A stretch of 59,508 bases of DNA from positions 1 to 59,508 of the forward strand of contig JAIBAX010000027.1 in the NCBI GenBank assembly GCA_019694955.1, in the 5' to 3' direction. Shown here piece after piece: positions 53,015 to 59,508 of this stretch. Source of the DNA: Chitinophagales bacterium. Its GTDB lineage: Bacteria; Bacteroidota; Bacteroidia; Chitinophagales; JADIYW01. Each line of letters begins with the position of its first letter. The first letter of the stretch is position 1. The notes below the pieces were generated by a model. The model was not told the DNA's origin. It saw only the letters and a program-made list of their open reading frames with translations, and made no database searches. Position numbers and translations under genes: made by a program.

Positions 53015-54022
53015 ATGCCTAAAACAATAATTTTAGGAATAGAATCTTCCTGTGATGATACAAGCGCCGCTATTTTAGTGGACGGTGTCATGGTTGCCAA
53101 CCTTACTGCAACCCAAAAAATTCATGAACAATACGGTGGTGTTGTGCCGGAATTAGCCAGTCGGTCACATCAGGCGAATATCATCCCTGTTGTACATCAG
53201 GTCTTGCAACAGTGTGGATTAAATAAAAATGAAATTTCGGCGGTCGCCGTTACCCGAGGGCCTGGTTTAATGGGTTCTTTAATCGTGGGTCTAGGGTTTG
53301 CCAAATCTTTTGCACAAGCACTCAACATTCCTATTATTGAGGTCAACCACATGCAGGCACATGTTTTGGCACATTTTATTGACGATCCAAAACCAACATT
53401 CCCATTTTTATGCCTGACCGTTTCCGGTGGACATACACAGATTGTTTTGATTGAAGACCATCTCAAAATGAGCATCTTAGGGGAAACCTTAGACGATGCT
53501 GCAGGTGAGGCGTTTGACAAAGCTGCCAAGATGTTGGGGTTGCCCTATCCCGGCGGACCGTTGGTGGATAAGTACGCTAAAGAAGGAAATCCTGATAGAT
53601 TCAGTTTCCCCATTCCTGCTATTCCGAGCCTTAATTTCAGCTTCAGTGGTACTAAAACAGCCATTCTCTACTTTTTAAGAGATCAGATGAAAGAAAACCC
53701 TCATTTTATCCAAGAAAACTTACCGGATATTTGCGCATCTATACAAAAAAATATCGTCCACATACTTTTAAGTAAATTGAAAAAAGCAGCACAAGAAACA
53801 GGCATTAAAGAAATAGCCATTGCAGGTGGCGTTTCGGCAAATTCCGGACTGAGAAACGGGCTGATAGAGTTGGGTGAGAAAAAAGGATGGAATACCTATA
53901 TTCCGCAGTTTCAATATTGTACAGATAATGCCGCCATGATAGCCATTACAGGATATTATAAATATTTAAAAGGTGATTTTGCCGCTTTGGACATGACACC
54001 ATTAGCACGTTGGGAAATTTAA
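53015..54022 (+). CDS. tsaD: tRNA threonylcarbamoyladenosine transferase TsaD
   Basis: 335 residues. LGIESSCDDTSAAIL opens the ASKHA ATPase fold. The metal site is His112 and His116 in EVNHMQAHVLAHF. SGGHTQIVLI, GETLDDAAGEAFDKAAKMLGL and PYPGGPLVDK are the family motifs, with AIAGGVSANSGLRNGL and YCTDNAAMIA near the end. With TsaB and TsaE it transfers the threonylcarbamoyl group to A37 of tRNAs reading ANN codons. The next gene starts 3 bases after its stop. Confidence 0.96.
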   Translation: MPKTIILGIESSCDDTSAAILVDGVMVANLTATQKIHEQYGGVVPELASRSHQANIIPVVHQVLQQCGLNKNEISAVAVTRGPGLMGSLIVGLGFAKSFAQALNIPIIEVNHMQAHVLAHFIDDPKPTFPFLCLTVSGGHTQIVLIEDHLKMSILGETLDDAAGEAFDKAAKMLGLPYPGGPLVDKYAKEGNPDRFSFPIPAIPSLNFSFSGTKTAILYFLRDQMKENPHFIQENLPDICASIQKNIVHILLSKLKKAAQETGIKEIAIAGGVSANSGLRNGLIELGEKKGWNTYIPQFQYCTDNAAMIAITGYYKYLKGDFAALDMTPLARWEI

Positions 54023-54025
54023 ACG

Positions 54026-54451
54026 ATGGAAAGAGTTAGAATAGATTGTACAACAAAATGTCTCTTTAGTCATTCTTTTACCTTGGGAGAACAGCACATG
54101 AACCAAGGTGGACACATGGGCAATGAGATGATTTTTATTTTGGCGAATGATATACGGACGAAGTTTTTTGAATATATCGGTATGCAAGCATTTGATGCAC
54201 ATAATGAAATCGGTACCATTATGGCAAATGCTACAGTAAAATATTCCAGTGAAGGCATGATAGGTGACCAAATTACTGCAAATGTGTACATTGACCATAT
54301 TTCTGAAATTACCTTCGACTTCAAGATACAGTTTCTAAAAAATGAAGAACATGAACTTGCTGTCGTCAGACAAGGCATTGTTTGGTACGATTATAAAAAT
54401 CGCAAACCCCATGAACTACCGAAACAATTCTTAGATTTTTGTGATAAATAA
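54026..54451 (+). CDS. Hotdog-fold thioesterase-like protein
   Basis: 141 residues. FTLGEQHMNQGGHMGNEMIFILANDIRTKFFEYIG follows the 4-hydroxybenzoyl-CoA thioesterase/YbgC pattern, in which the active-site loop normally reads D-x-x-GHVNN; the catalytic Asp position is Gln here (HMNQGGHMGN), so activity may differ. QITANVYIDHISEITFDFKIQFL is the later beta-sheet core. Probably hydrolyses a cytosolic acyl thioester. Close spacing to tsaD (3 bases) and to the YciI gene (14 bases) indicates one operon. Confidence 0.78.
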   Translation: MERVRIDCTTKCLFSHSFTLGEQHMNQGGHMGNEMIFILANDIRTKFFEYIGMQAFDAHNEIGTIMANATVKYSSEGMIGDQITANVYIDHISEITFDFKIQFLKNEEHELAVVRQGIVWYDYKNRKPHELPKQFLDFCDK

Positions 54452-54465
54452 AACATCATCAAACT

Positions 54466-54789
54466 ATGCAGGAAAAACAGTTTTTATATAAGTTGACACT
54501 TACAGAAACCTACAAAGATCCGAATAATTGGACGGAGGAAACGACCAAAGCAATTGAGGAACATGCAGCCTTCATTCATGAATTGGGTAGGACAGGGGTA
54601 TTGATTCTAGCAGGAAGAACACAATACACACCGCAAGATGAAAGATTGTTTGGAATAGCCCTTATTAAAGCAAAAGACATGGCTGAAGCACAGGAAATCA
54701 TGAAAAATGACCCCGGTGTTGTTAACGGAATTCAGGCACCTGAGTTTTTTGAGTTCAATATTGGCATGAATTATACTCAAAATCTTTAA
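54466..54789 (+). CDS. YciI-family protein
   Basis: 107 residues with the YciI ferredoxin-like pattern: FLYKLTLTETYKDPNNW, the helix EEHAAFIHELGRTGVLILAGRT with the conserved His of the active-site-like pocket, GIALIKAKDMAEAQEIMKNDP and the GI-x-AP-x-FFEF closing strand. The family is of unclear enzymatic role. Third gene of the tsaD unit. Confidence 0.82.
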   Translation: MQEKQFLYKLTLTETYKDPNNWTEETTKAIEEHAAFIHELGRTGVLILAGRTQYTPQDERLFGIALIKAKDMAEAQEIMKNDPGVVNGIQAPEFFEFNIGMNYTQNL

Positions 54790-54936
54790 ATTATAAATCA
54801 CTTGATTTAGAATAGGTTAGAAATTTCAAACAATTTACTAACACTATATAGAAAAAAATATATCCATTTTAAGATTTTATTTTTATCTTTATCCTTTGAA
54901 TAAGTTTCATTAACTGTTTCATTATAAATTTTTTAC

Positions 54937-55872
54937 ATGAGAATTGTTGTTTTATTTAGTTTGATTCTTCTTACTGCTTTGCCAACTTTTGCTGGGGATG
55001 ATAATAGCCATGAAGTAGGAATTGCCATTGGTGCCGCCAATTTCTTGGGTGATTTAGGTGGTGCAAATAAAATTGGAACACCATTTCTGAGAGACATCGA
55101 ACCAAGATTATTCAGACCAGATTTAAATGTATTTTACAGATATAATATCAATCTTCATTTCGCTGCAAAAGCAAATGTGATGTTCACTAGGTTTATTGGT
55201 AATGACGCCCTCACGAAAGGAGAAGTATTTAGTGATCAATGGTACAGACAAATTAGAAACCTTAGTTTTAAAACTTATTTGGTGGACTTTTCTGGACAGC
55301 TAGAAATGAATTTCCTTAAGTATCAACCAGGCGATGTAGATGAATATGATTGGTCTCCTTACGTCTTCCTAGGGGTTTCTGGTTTTTGGTTCAATCCAAC
55401 CACAGAATTTCAAGGGGAAACAGTAAAGCTTCGCCCTCTAGGAACAGAAGGTCAGGGGATGCCCGGTTATGGCGACAAATATAAAAGCATTTCTTTTGCC
55501 GCACTCGGTGGCTTTGGTGTAAAATGGAATGTCTCGCGCAGAATGTCTATGGCATGGGATTTAGTTTATTACCAAACATTTACAGATTATGTTGATGATG
55601 TTAGTACCGTTTATGCCGATCCTAAAGATTTCATTAATTTCTATGGCCCTACGCAAGGCGCTTATATTGCTGATATAGCTGAACGCCGTGATGAAATAGA
55701 TCCTGAAAACAACTACGGTTTTGTAACAGCACCAACGGTACAAAGAGGTGACCCTAAAGACAAAGACCAATTTATAACAACAAATATCACTTTGGCTTTC
55801 CGTTTAGGAGATGTTGGCGGATACAGAGGTCGTGGTTTTAAAGGTGGAAGAATGCAATGTCCTAAATGGTAG
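54937..55872 (+). CDS. DUF6089 outer-membrane beta-barrel protein
   Basis: 311 residues. A signal peptide (MRIVVLFSLILLTALPTFAG) is followed by EVGIAIGAANFLGDLGGANKIG, FRPDLNVFYRYNINLHFAAKAN, NLSFKTYLVDFSGQLEMNF and WSPYVFLGVSGFWFNPTTEF, the alternating aromatic strands of a small outer-membrane barrel. The family includes T9SS-associated PorG-like proteins, so a link with type IX secretion is possible but not shown. Ends with a terminator 30 bases downstream. Confidence 0.8.
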   Translation: MRIVVLFSLILLTALPTFAGDDNSHEVGIAIGAANFLGDLGGANKIGTPFLRDIEPRLFRPDLNVFYRYNINLHFAAKANVMFTRFIGNDALTKGEVFSDQWYRQIRNLSFKTYLVDFSGQLEMNFLKYQPGDVDEYDWSPYVFLGVSGFWFNPTTEFQGETVKLRPLGTEGQGMPGYGDKYKSISFAALGGFGVKWNVSRRMSMAWDLVYYQTFTDYVDDVSTVYADPKDFINFYGPTQGAYIADIAERRDEIDPENNYGFVTAPTVQRGDPKDKDQFITTNITLAFRLGDVGGYRGRGFKGGRMQCPKW

Positions 55873-55899
55873 TATTAATAGTATAAAATCATTAGATAT

Positions 55900-55925
55900 A
55901 ACCCCTGTTTTGCAGGGGTTTTTTA
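55900..55925 (+). terminator. Intrinsic terminator after the DUF6089 gene
   Basis: AACCCCTG (55900-55907) pairs with CAGGGGTT (55913-55920), a 5-base loop, followed by TTTT. It ends the plus-strand transcript that includes the DUF6089 gene. Confidence 0.88.
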
Positions 55926-55977
55926 TTGCTTAAAAAATAAAATGGTTGCTCACCGCATTATTCATATACAATAATAG

Positions 55978-56043
55978 CAATTGTAATTATAATTAATAAA
56001 ACCCAATTCCGAATGCTCGTGTCTATACGAGAACAAGAGTAGA
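55978..56043 (-). repeat. Dispersed hairpin element, copy 3
   Basis: Read on the minus strand, CTACTC-TTGTTCTCGTAT then CGGAATTGGGTTTTATTAAT lines up with copy 4 at 59320 (CCACTCGTGTTCTAGTGT, CGGAATTGGGTATTATTAAT). The local stem here is CTCGT (56016-56020) with ACGAG (56027-56031). It lies in the 268-base gap between the terminator and yebC; the remainder of the gap holds only the yebC promoter. Confidence 0.6.
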
Positions 56044-56091
56044 CTGCTTTATAAATCATCTTGTCATAACAAAACATTTTTCGACTTTCTA

Positions 56092-56123
56092 TTTGCCAGA
56101 ACCTCTACATTTTATTACATTTG
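56092..56123 (+). promoter_or_regulatory. Promoter of yebC
   Basis: TTTG (56092-56095) and TACATTTG (56116-56123) form a complete -33/-7 pair, 17 bases before the ATG at 56141. This also rules out the longer frame starting at 56093, which would begin inside the -33 element. Confidence 0.7.
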
Positions 56124-56140
56124 CGCAAAAAATTACACAA

Positions 56141-56848
56141 ATGGGAAGAGCATTTGAATATCGGAAAGCAAGAAAATTTGCACGTTGGGATGCCATGGCC
56201 AAAGCATTTACAAAAATTGGCAAAGAAATATCCATCTCCGTAAAACAAGGAGGCGCAGATATTGACAACAACCCTAGGTTGAGAGCAGCGGTACAAAATG
56301 CTAAAGCGGTAAACATGCCTAAAGATAGGGTAGAAGCCGCCATTAAGCGTGCCTCCTCCAAAGAAGAAAAGGACTATCAGGAAATAGTTTATGAAGGATA
56401 TGGCCCCTTTGGGGTAGGCATCGTCATTGAATGTGCCACCGATAATCCCACTAGAACAGTCGCTAATGTAAGACATTATTTCACCAAAGCAGGAGGGTCA
56501 CTCGGAACTTCGGGTTCGCTAGATTTTATATTCACCAGAAAAGGCGTTTTTAGGATCAACCCGGAAGGTATCGACATGGATGAATTAGAACTGGAACTCA
56601 TCGATTTAGGCGCCGATGAAATTGAAGTCACGGAAGAAGGCATTATCGTATATACGCGTTTCGAGGACTATGGCGCTATGCAAAAAGGATTAGAAGAAAA
56701 AAATATCCCCGTTGTTAACAGTGAGTTACAACGCATTCCCAATACACATAAGGACTTAACAGATGACCAAGAGGAATCCTTGCTAAAATTGATAGATAAC
56801 CTTGAAAATGATGACGATGTTCAGGCGGTCTACCATAATGCTAATTAG
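56141..56848 (+). CDS. YebC/PmpR-family translational/transcriptional regulator
   Basis: 235 residues from the ATG at 56141 (MGRAFEYRKARKFARWDAMAK). Family motifs: TKIGKEISISVKQGGADIDNNPRLR, AKAVNMPKDRVEAAIKRA, YEGYGPFGVGIVIECATDNPTRTVANVRHYFTKAGG in pattern and FTRKGVFRI. Members of this family act as DNA-binding regulators or, in recent work, relieve ribosome stalling. It is conserved and cytosolic. Its last 32 bases overlap the next small gene. Confidence 0.92.
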   Translation: MGRAFEYRKARKFARWDAMAKAFTKIGKEISISVKQGGADIDNNPRLRAAVQNAKAVNMPKDRVEAAIKRASSKEEKDYQEIVYEGYGPFGVGIVIECATDNPTRTVANVRHYFTKAGGSLGTSGSLDFIFTRKGVFRINPEGIDMDELELELIDLGADEIEVTEEGIIVYTRFEDYGAMQKGLEEKNIPVVNSELQRIPNTHKDLTDDQEESLLKLIDNLENDDDVQAVYHNAN

Positions 56849-57080
56849 TGGTCTGCTGTTTAATAGCTGTTCCATCAAGCCTGAAAAACTAATTGGCACT
56901 TATACAGGCACTTGCGAAGGTACATTGCAATCTTATGTCCTCCCGGAAAATGGACTTTGGCAAATTAGTAAAGATACCATCATCCTGTTTTCAGATAAGG
57001 AAGGTACAACGAAAGATACCCTTATATATAAAAGAATGCTGTTCCCAAAGCGCAAATCATGTACTTTTACTAAAGAGTAA
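56817..57080 (+). CDS. Small hypothetical lipoprotein
   Basis: 87 residues if started at the ATG at 56817 (MFRRSTIMLISGLLFNSC), which gives a compact lipoprotein signal with a twin Arg N-region and Cys18. ATGs at 56808 and 56811, and one at 56838, are alternatives. The mature 70 residues (SIKPEKLIGTYTGTCEGTLQ, then WQISKDTIILFSDKEGTTKDT) look like a beta-rich lipocalin-like fragment; no family recognised. The gene overlaps the yebC 3' end in a different frame. Confidence 0.5.
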   Translation: MFRRSTIMLISGLLFNSCSIKPEKLIGTYTGTCEGTLQSYVLPENGLWQISKDTIILFSDKEGTTKDTLIYKRMLFPKRKSCTFTKE

Positions 57081-57150
57081 CCTAAGTTTTTAATCAATTA
57101 TTGGAACTTTTTGCTAATTTCACCTATTATATATCTTAAATGTTTGAACA

Positions 57151-58152
57151 ATGGGATTATTTGATTTTGTAAGTAATGAATTTATTGAAGTTATCGATTG
57201 GGTTGAAACCGATCAGGATACGATAATACAGAAATTTCCTGATAAAGGAAATAACATTAAAATGGGTGCTCAGCTAACGGTACGAGAATCGCAAATAGCT
57301 ATTTTTGTGAATGAAGGAAAGATTGCCGATATTTATCAGCCCGGCAGGTATGAACTAACAACAGAAAACATGCCTGTACTCACTACGCTGAAAGGTTGGA
57401 AATACGGCTTCAAATCACCCTTCAAAGTAGACATCTATTTCGTTTCTACCAAGCAGTTTACAAACCTGAAATGGGGAACACCCAACCCCGTAATGGTACG
57501 TGACCCAGAGTTCAAACAAGTGAGGATAAAAGCCTTTGGAACCTATTTTATTCGTGTGAACGATGCTGCACTTTTCTTCAAGGAATTTGCCGGAACAGCG
57601 CCAGTACTGCGAATTGCGGCAGTGGAAGATAGACTTCGGGACATCGTTTCGCCAAAATTTGCTGAATCACTGGCAGAAGCCAATGTTGCAGTGTTAGATT
57701 TGGTGTCAAGGTATTCAGAAATGGGCGAGGTAATCAAGCCATTTCTACAACAAGACTTTACCCCTTTTGGTATCGAATTAACGAAATTCCAAATCACCAG
57801 CACCACCTTGCCACCAGAAGTAGAAGCTTTCTACGATAAAATGACCACCATGAACATGGTAGGAGATATGAGCAAATTTACGCAATTTCAGACCGCTACT
57901 TCAATAGAAAAGGCAGCAGAAAACGAAGGAGGTGGTGCAGGAGCAGGTGTTGGCATCGGTGCCGGGTTTGCTATGGGAAACCTGATGTCTCAAAATATGA
58001 ATCAACAGAACCAAGTGAATCAAAATCAAGTAGTGCAAAGTAAAGATGATATCATGAAGATGCTAAAGGACCTCGGTGAACTCAAAAATGCCGGAATACT
58101 TACAGAGGAAGAATTTGATACTAAGAAAAAAGAACTATTGGCAAAACTATAA
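57151..58152 (+). CDS. SPFH-domain protein with C-terminal SHOCT-like segment (YdjI/virion-core-like)
   Basis: 333 residues. The N-terminal half follows the YdjI/COG4260 SPFH pattern: EFIEVIDWVETDQDTII, GAQLTVRESQIAIFVNEGKI and DIYFVSTKQFTNLKWGTPNPVMVRDPEF in pattern, then the stomatin-like helix (LVSRYSEMGEVIKPFLQQDF). A Gly/Gln/Asn-rich linker (about 250-295) leads to a SHOCT-like end, DDIMKMLKDLGELKNAGILTEEEFD in pattern. In Bacillus, YdjI with YdjG/H recruits PspA to stressed membranes; no PspA gene is present here. The zinc-ribbon gene starts 3 bases after it. Confidence 0.8.
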   Translation: MGLFDFVSNEFIEVIDWVETDQDTIIQKFPDKGNNIKMGAQLTVRESQIAIFVNEGKIADIYQPGRYELTTENMPVLTTLKGWKYGFKSPFKVDIYFVSTKQFTNLKWGTPNPVMVRDPEFKQVRIKAFGTYFIRVNDAALFFKEFAGTAPVLRIAAVEDRLRDIVSPKFAESLAEANVAVLDLVSRYSEMGEVIKPFLQQDFTPFGIELTKFQITSTTLPPEVEAFYDKMTTMNMVGDMSKFTQFQTATSIEKAAENEGGGAGAGVGIGAGFAMGNLMSQNMNQQNQVNQNQVVQSKDDIMKMLKDLGELKNAGILTEEEFDTKKKELLAKL

Positions 58153-58155
58153 GCA

Positions 58156-59307
58156 ATGCTGGAAAAAAAGGAAGTTACAGAAGCTGAAATGATGGCAGGT
58201 GGCATTGTCACTACTCCCGATGCTAAGATGTTGGAAAAAGTATTGGAAAGACCCTGTCCTTCTTGTGGTAGCAAATTAAAATATTCCGCTGAGAAACAAC
58301 GCATTTGTTGTGATTACTGTGGCTATGCCGAAGATTTTGACAAAGCCAACGACCGTGTACAAGAGCTCGAACTCAGCGATGCTATCGATAAAGCCCCGAA
58401 ACTTTCCACAGAACAGCAGCAGAAGAAAGTGTATAATTGTTCGGGATGTGGTTCAAAAGTAATGATTGCCCTTACGGATGTATATGTTCAATGCAGTTTT
58501 TGTGGTTCAAAAAATATCAATGAAGAAGCTTATGAACACAATATCATACAACCGGCAGGCATAATACCTTTCAAAGTTCCTAAAATTAAGGCTACCGAGC
58601 AGTTTGAAAAATGGATAAAAAAGGGACTTTTTACTCCCGGAAACCTTAAGACTGATGCCACCATTGACGCACTTAAAGGCGTTTATCTTCCTTTTTGGAC
58701 GTATGATGCAAATGCACATGCACAATTTTCGGGATATGCCGGATTCCATTATAATACCTCTCAGCAACAGATTGTAAATGGAAAAGTAACCACGTCAAAG
58801 GTTCAGAAAACACGGTGGGAATACAGAAATGGGCAATTTGACAAAGTCTTCGATGATGTATTGGTCATTGCTTCGAAAGGCATCCCACAAGAAAAAGCAC
58901 AACTGATTTATCCATATAACATGAAAGAAGTGGTTAATTTTGACCCGCAACTCATGTTGGGATGGGAAGCAGAAATCTATAATATAGATGTAAAAAAGGG
59001 ATATGAAACCGCCGAGAAACAAATGGACGAACAAATAAGGGCGCAGTCTATGTCGTTAATCGGTGGGGATACCCAAAGAGATGTCAGGGTGATTTCACAA
59101 AAATTCAACCAAACCTTCAAACATATCATACTTCCAATTTGGATTTGTTCGTATATATTCAATGGGAAGACTTTTAATTTCCTTATCAACGGGCAAACGG
59201 GTAAAATTTATGGAAAAAAGCCAAAATCTCCAATCAAAATAGCGGTTTTAGTAATATCTATAATAGCAGTATTTGTACTATTGTATTTCTTGGCTACCAA
59301 AAAATAG
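58156..59307 (+). CDS. Zinc-ribbon membrane protein (YdjG-like partner of the SPFH protein)
   Basis: 383 residues. Two zinc ribbons at the N-terminus use Cys34, Cys37, Cys52, Cys55 and Cys95, Cys98, Cys113, Cys116 (CPSC..CDYC and CSGC..CSFC). A central beta-rich domain has YLPFWTYDANAHAQFSGYAG and LMLGWEAEIYNIDVKKGYETA. A single transmembrane helix near the C-terminus (about 357-378) anchors it. The pairing with an SPFH gene, 3 bases apart, matches the YdjG/YdjI layout. I infer an envelope-stress complex that senses or shields the membrane. Confidence 0.78.
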   Translation: MLEKKEVTEAEMMAGGIVTTPDAKMLEKVLERPCPSCGSKLKYSAEKQRICCDYCGYAEDFDKANDRVQELELSDAIDKAPKLSTEQQQKKVYNCSGCGSKVMIALTDVYVQCSFCGSKNINEEAYEHNIIQPAGIIPFKVPKIKATEQFEKWIKKGLFTPGNLKTDATIDALKGVYLPFWTYDANAHAQFSGYAGFHYNTSQQQIVNGKVTTSKVQKTRWEYRNGQFDKVFDDVLVIASKGIPQEKAQLIYPYNMKEVVNFDPQLMLGWEAEIYNIDVKKGYETAEKQMDEQIRAQSMSLIGGDTQRDVRVISQKFNQTFKHIILPIWICSYIFNGKTFNFLINGQTGKIYGKKPKSPIKIAVLVISIIAVFVLLYFLATKK

Positions 59308-59319
59308 GATAAATCATGC

Positions 59320-59398
59320 CACTCGTGTTCTAGTGTCATCGTGAGAACACGGAATTGGGTATTATTAATGGACTACTTTATCATTACTTTTATAATTA
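59320..59398 (+). repeat. Dispersed hairpin element, copy 4
   Basis: CGTGTTCT (59324-59331) and AGAACACG (59344-59351) form an 8-bp stem with a 12-base loop. It is followed by GGAATTGGGTATTATTAATG and the core GGACTACTTTATCATTAC. It lies between the zinc-ribbon gene and the start of a transposase gene. Confidence 0.7.
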
Positions 59399-59434
59399 AA
59401 TTAAATGACTATCCGTAATAATAAATAAATTTAG

Positions 59435-59442
59435 TATATTTG
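59435..59442 (+). promoter_or_regulatory. -7 promoter element of the transposase gene
   Basis: TATATTTG is an exact TAnnTTTG match, ending 3 bases before the ATG at 59446, so the transcript would be leaderless. Confidence 0.45.
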
Positions 59443-59445
59443 TAC

Positions 59446-59508
59446 ATGAAGATATCTGAATTTTATAAACTATACTCTGATGAGGAATCTTGTAAATTGA
59501 AATTCAAG
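59446..59508 (+). CDS. Probable IS1595-family transposase, first 21 codons (cut by window edge)
   Basis: The frame opens with ATG at 59446 and reads MKISEFYKLYSDEESCKLK, open to the edge. The F-x-x-x-x-x-DEESC-x-x-x-x pattern is the usual start of IS1595 (ISXO2-like) transposases, which continue into a CPxC zinc ribbon. The body lies right of the window, so the call is provisional. Confidence 0.55.
   Translation, partial: MKISEFYKLYSDEESCKLKFK

Overview
The window reads as chromosome of a low-GC member of the phylum Bacteroidota, closer to Chitinophagales/Saprospirales-type genomes than to gut Bacteroides (the order is an inference). The evidence is: many genes preceded by the Bacteroidota -7 promoter element TAnnTTTG and no clear Shine-Dalgarno motifs; a 289-residue primary sigma factor of the Bacteroidota type; a 480-residue glyceraldehyde-3-phosphate dehydrogenase with an N-terminal extension; a probable type IX secretion sorting tail; and families typical of the phylum (DUF6089, DUF6580, the START-like protein beside an LptF/G permease, TamB divergent from tsaD).

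Layout. 1-5.4 kb: tail of an IS5-type transposase, then minus-strand genes for an eIF2B-like protein, a thioredoxin-fold protein, a lipoprotein, an RRM RNA-binding protein, an rRNA m5C methyltransferase and an EamA transporter. 5.4-6.9 kb: plus-strand acetyltransferase and TauD-type dioxygenase. 6.9-13.3 kb: minus-strand run of SGNH hydrolase, SNF2 helicase, CoA-transferase, YdeI-like protein and DUF4197 lipoprotein. 13.3-16 kb: cinA and a lipoyl acyltransferase (E2). 16-18.8 kb: four small orphan or poorly characterised minus-strand genes. 18.9-29.5 kb: MFS transporter, PolX-like protein, dipeptidase, a ParE-type toxin-antitoxin pair, dnaG, mnmD-like methyltransferase, DUF6580 protein, phosphoglucosamine mutase and cysteine desulfurase. 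29.6-35.2 kb: DD-carboxypeptidase and LuxC-like reductase divergent from a dicluster ferredoxin, a 0.9-kb array of 117-bp repeats, a small secreted protein enclosed by related repeats, and an acyl-CoA dehydrogenase fused to an SCP2 domain. 35.4-38.3 kb: probable T9SS-exported esterase and a MerR/B12-type regulator with an ECF sigma factor. 38.4-42.1 kb: ffh, gap and rpoD. 42.3-48.2 kb: START-like protein, LptF/G permease, glycosyltransferase, ribBA and a MORN/TonB_C protein. 48.2-59.5 kb: tamB facing away from tsaD, thioesterase, YciI, DUF6089 outer-membrane protein, yebC, a small lipoprotein, an SPFH protein with a zinc-ribbon membrane protein, and the first codons of a probable IS1595-type transposase.

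Most of the window is housekeeping. The unexplained material is mainly non-coding: the 117-bp array with A-B-C-A-C-B-C order, a dispersed hairpin element in four copies, paired palindromes of the TTCAACCTCGAGGGTTGAA kind, and an AT-rich inverted repeat in front of a TTG start. Among proteins the points of interest are a PolX whose polymerase active site looks dead, the B12-type MerR with its sigma factor, the SPFH/zinc-ribbon pair and a MORN/TonB_C fusion. I found no tRNA, rRNA, CRISPR array or riboswitch. Function calls rest on motif recognition by eye, not on database searches.
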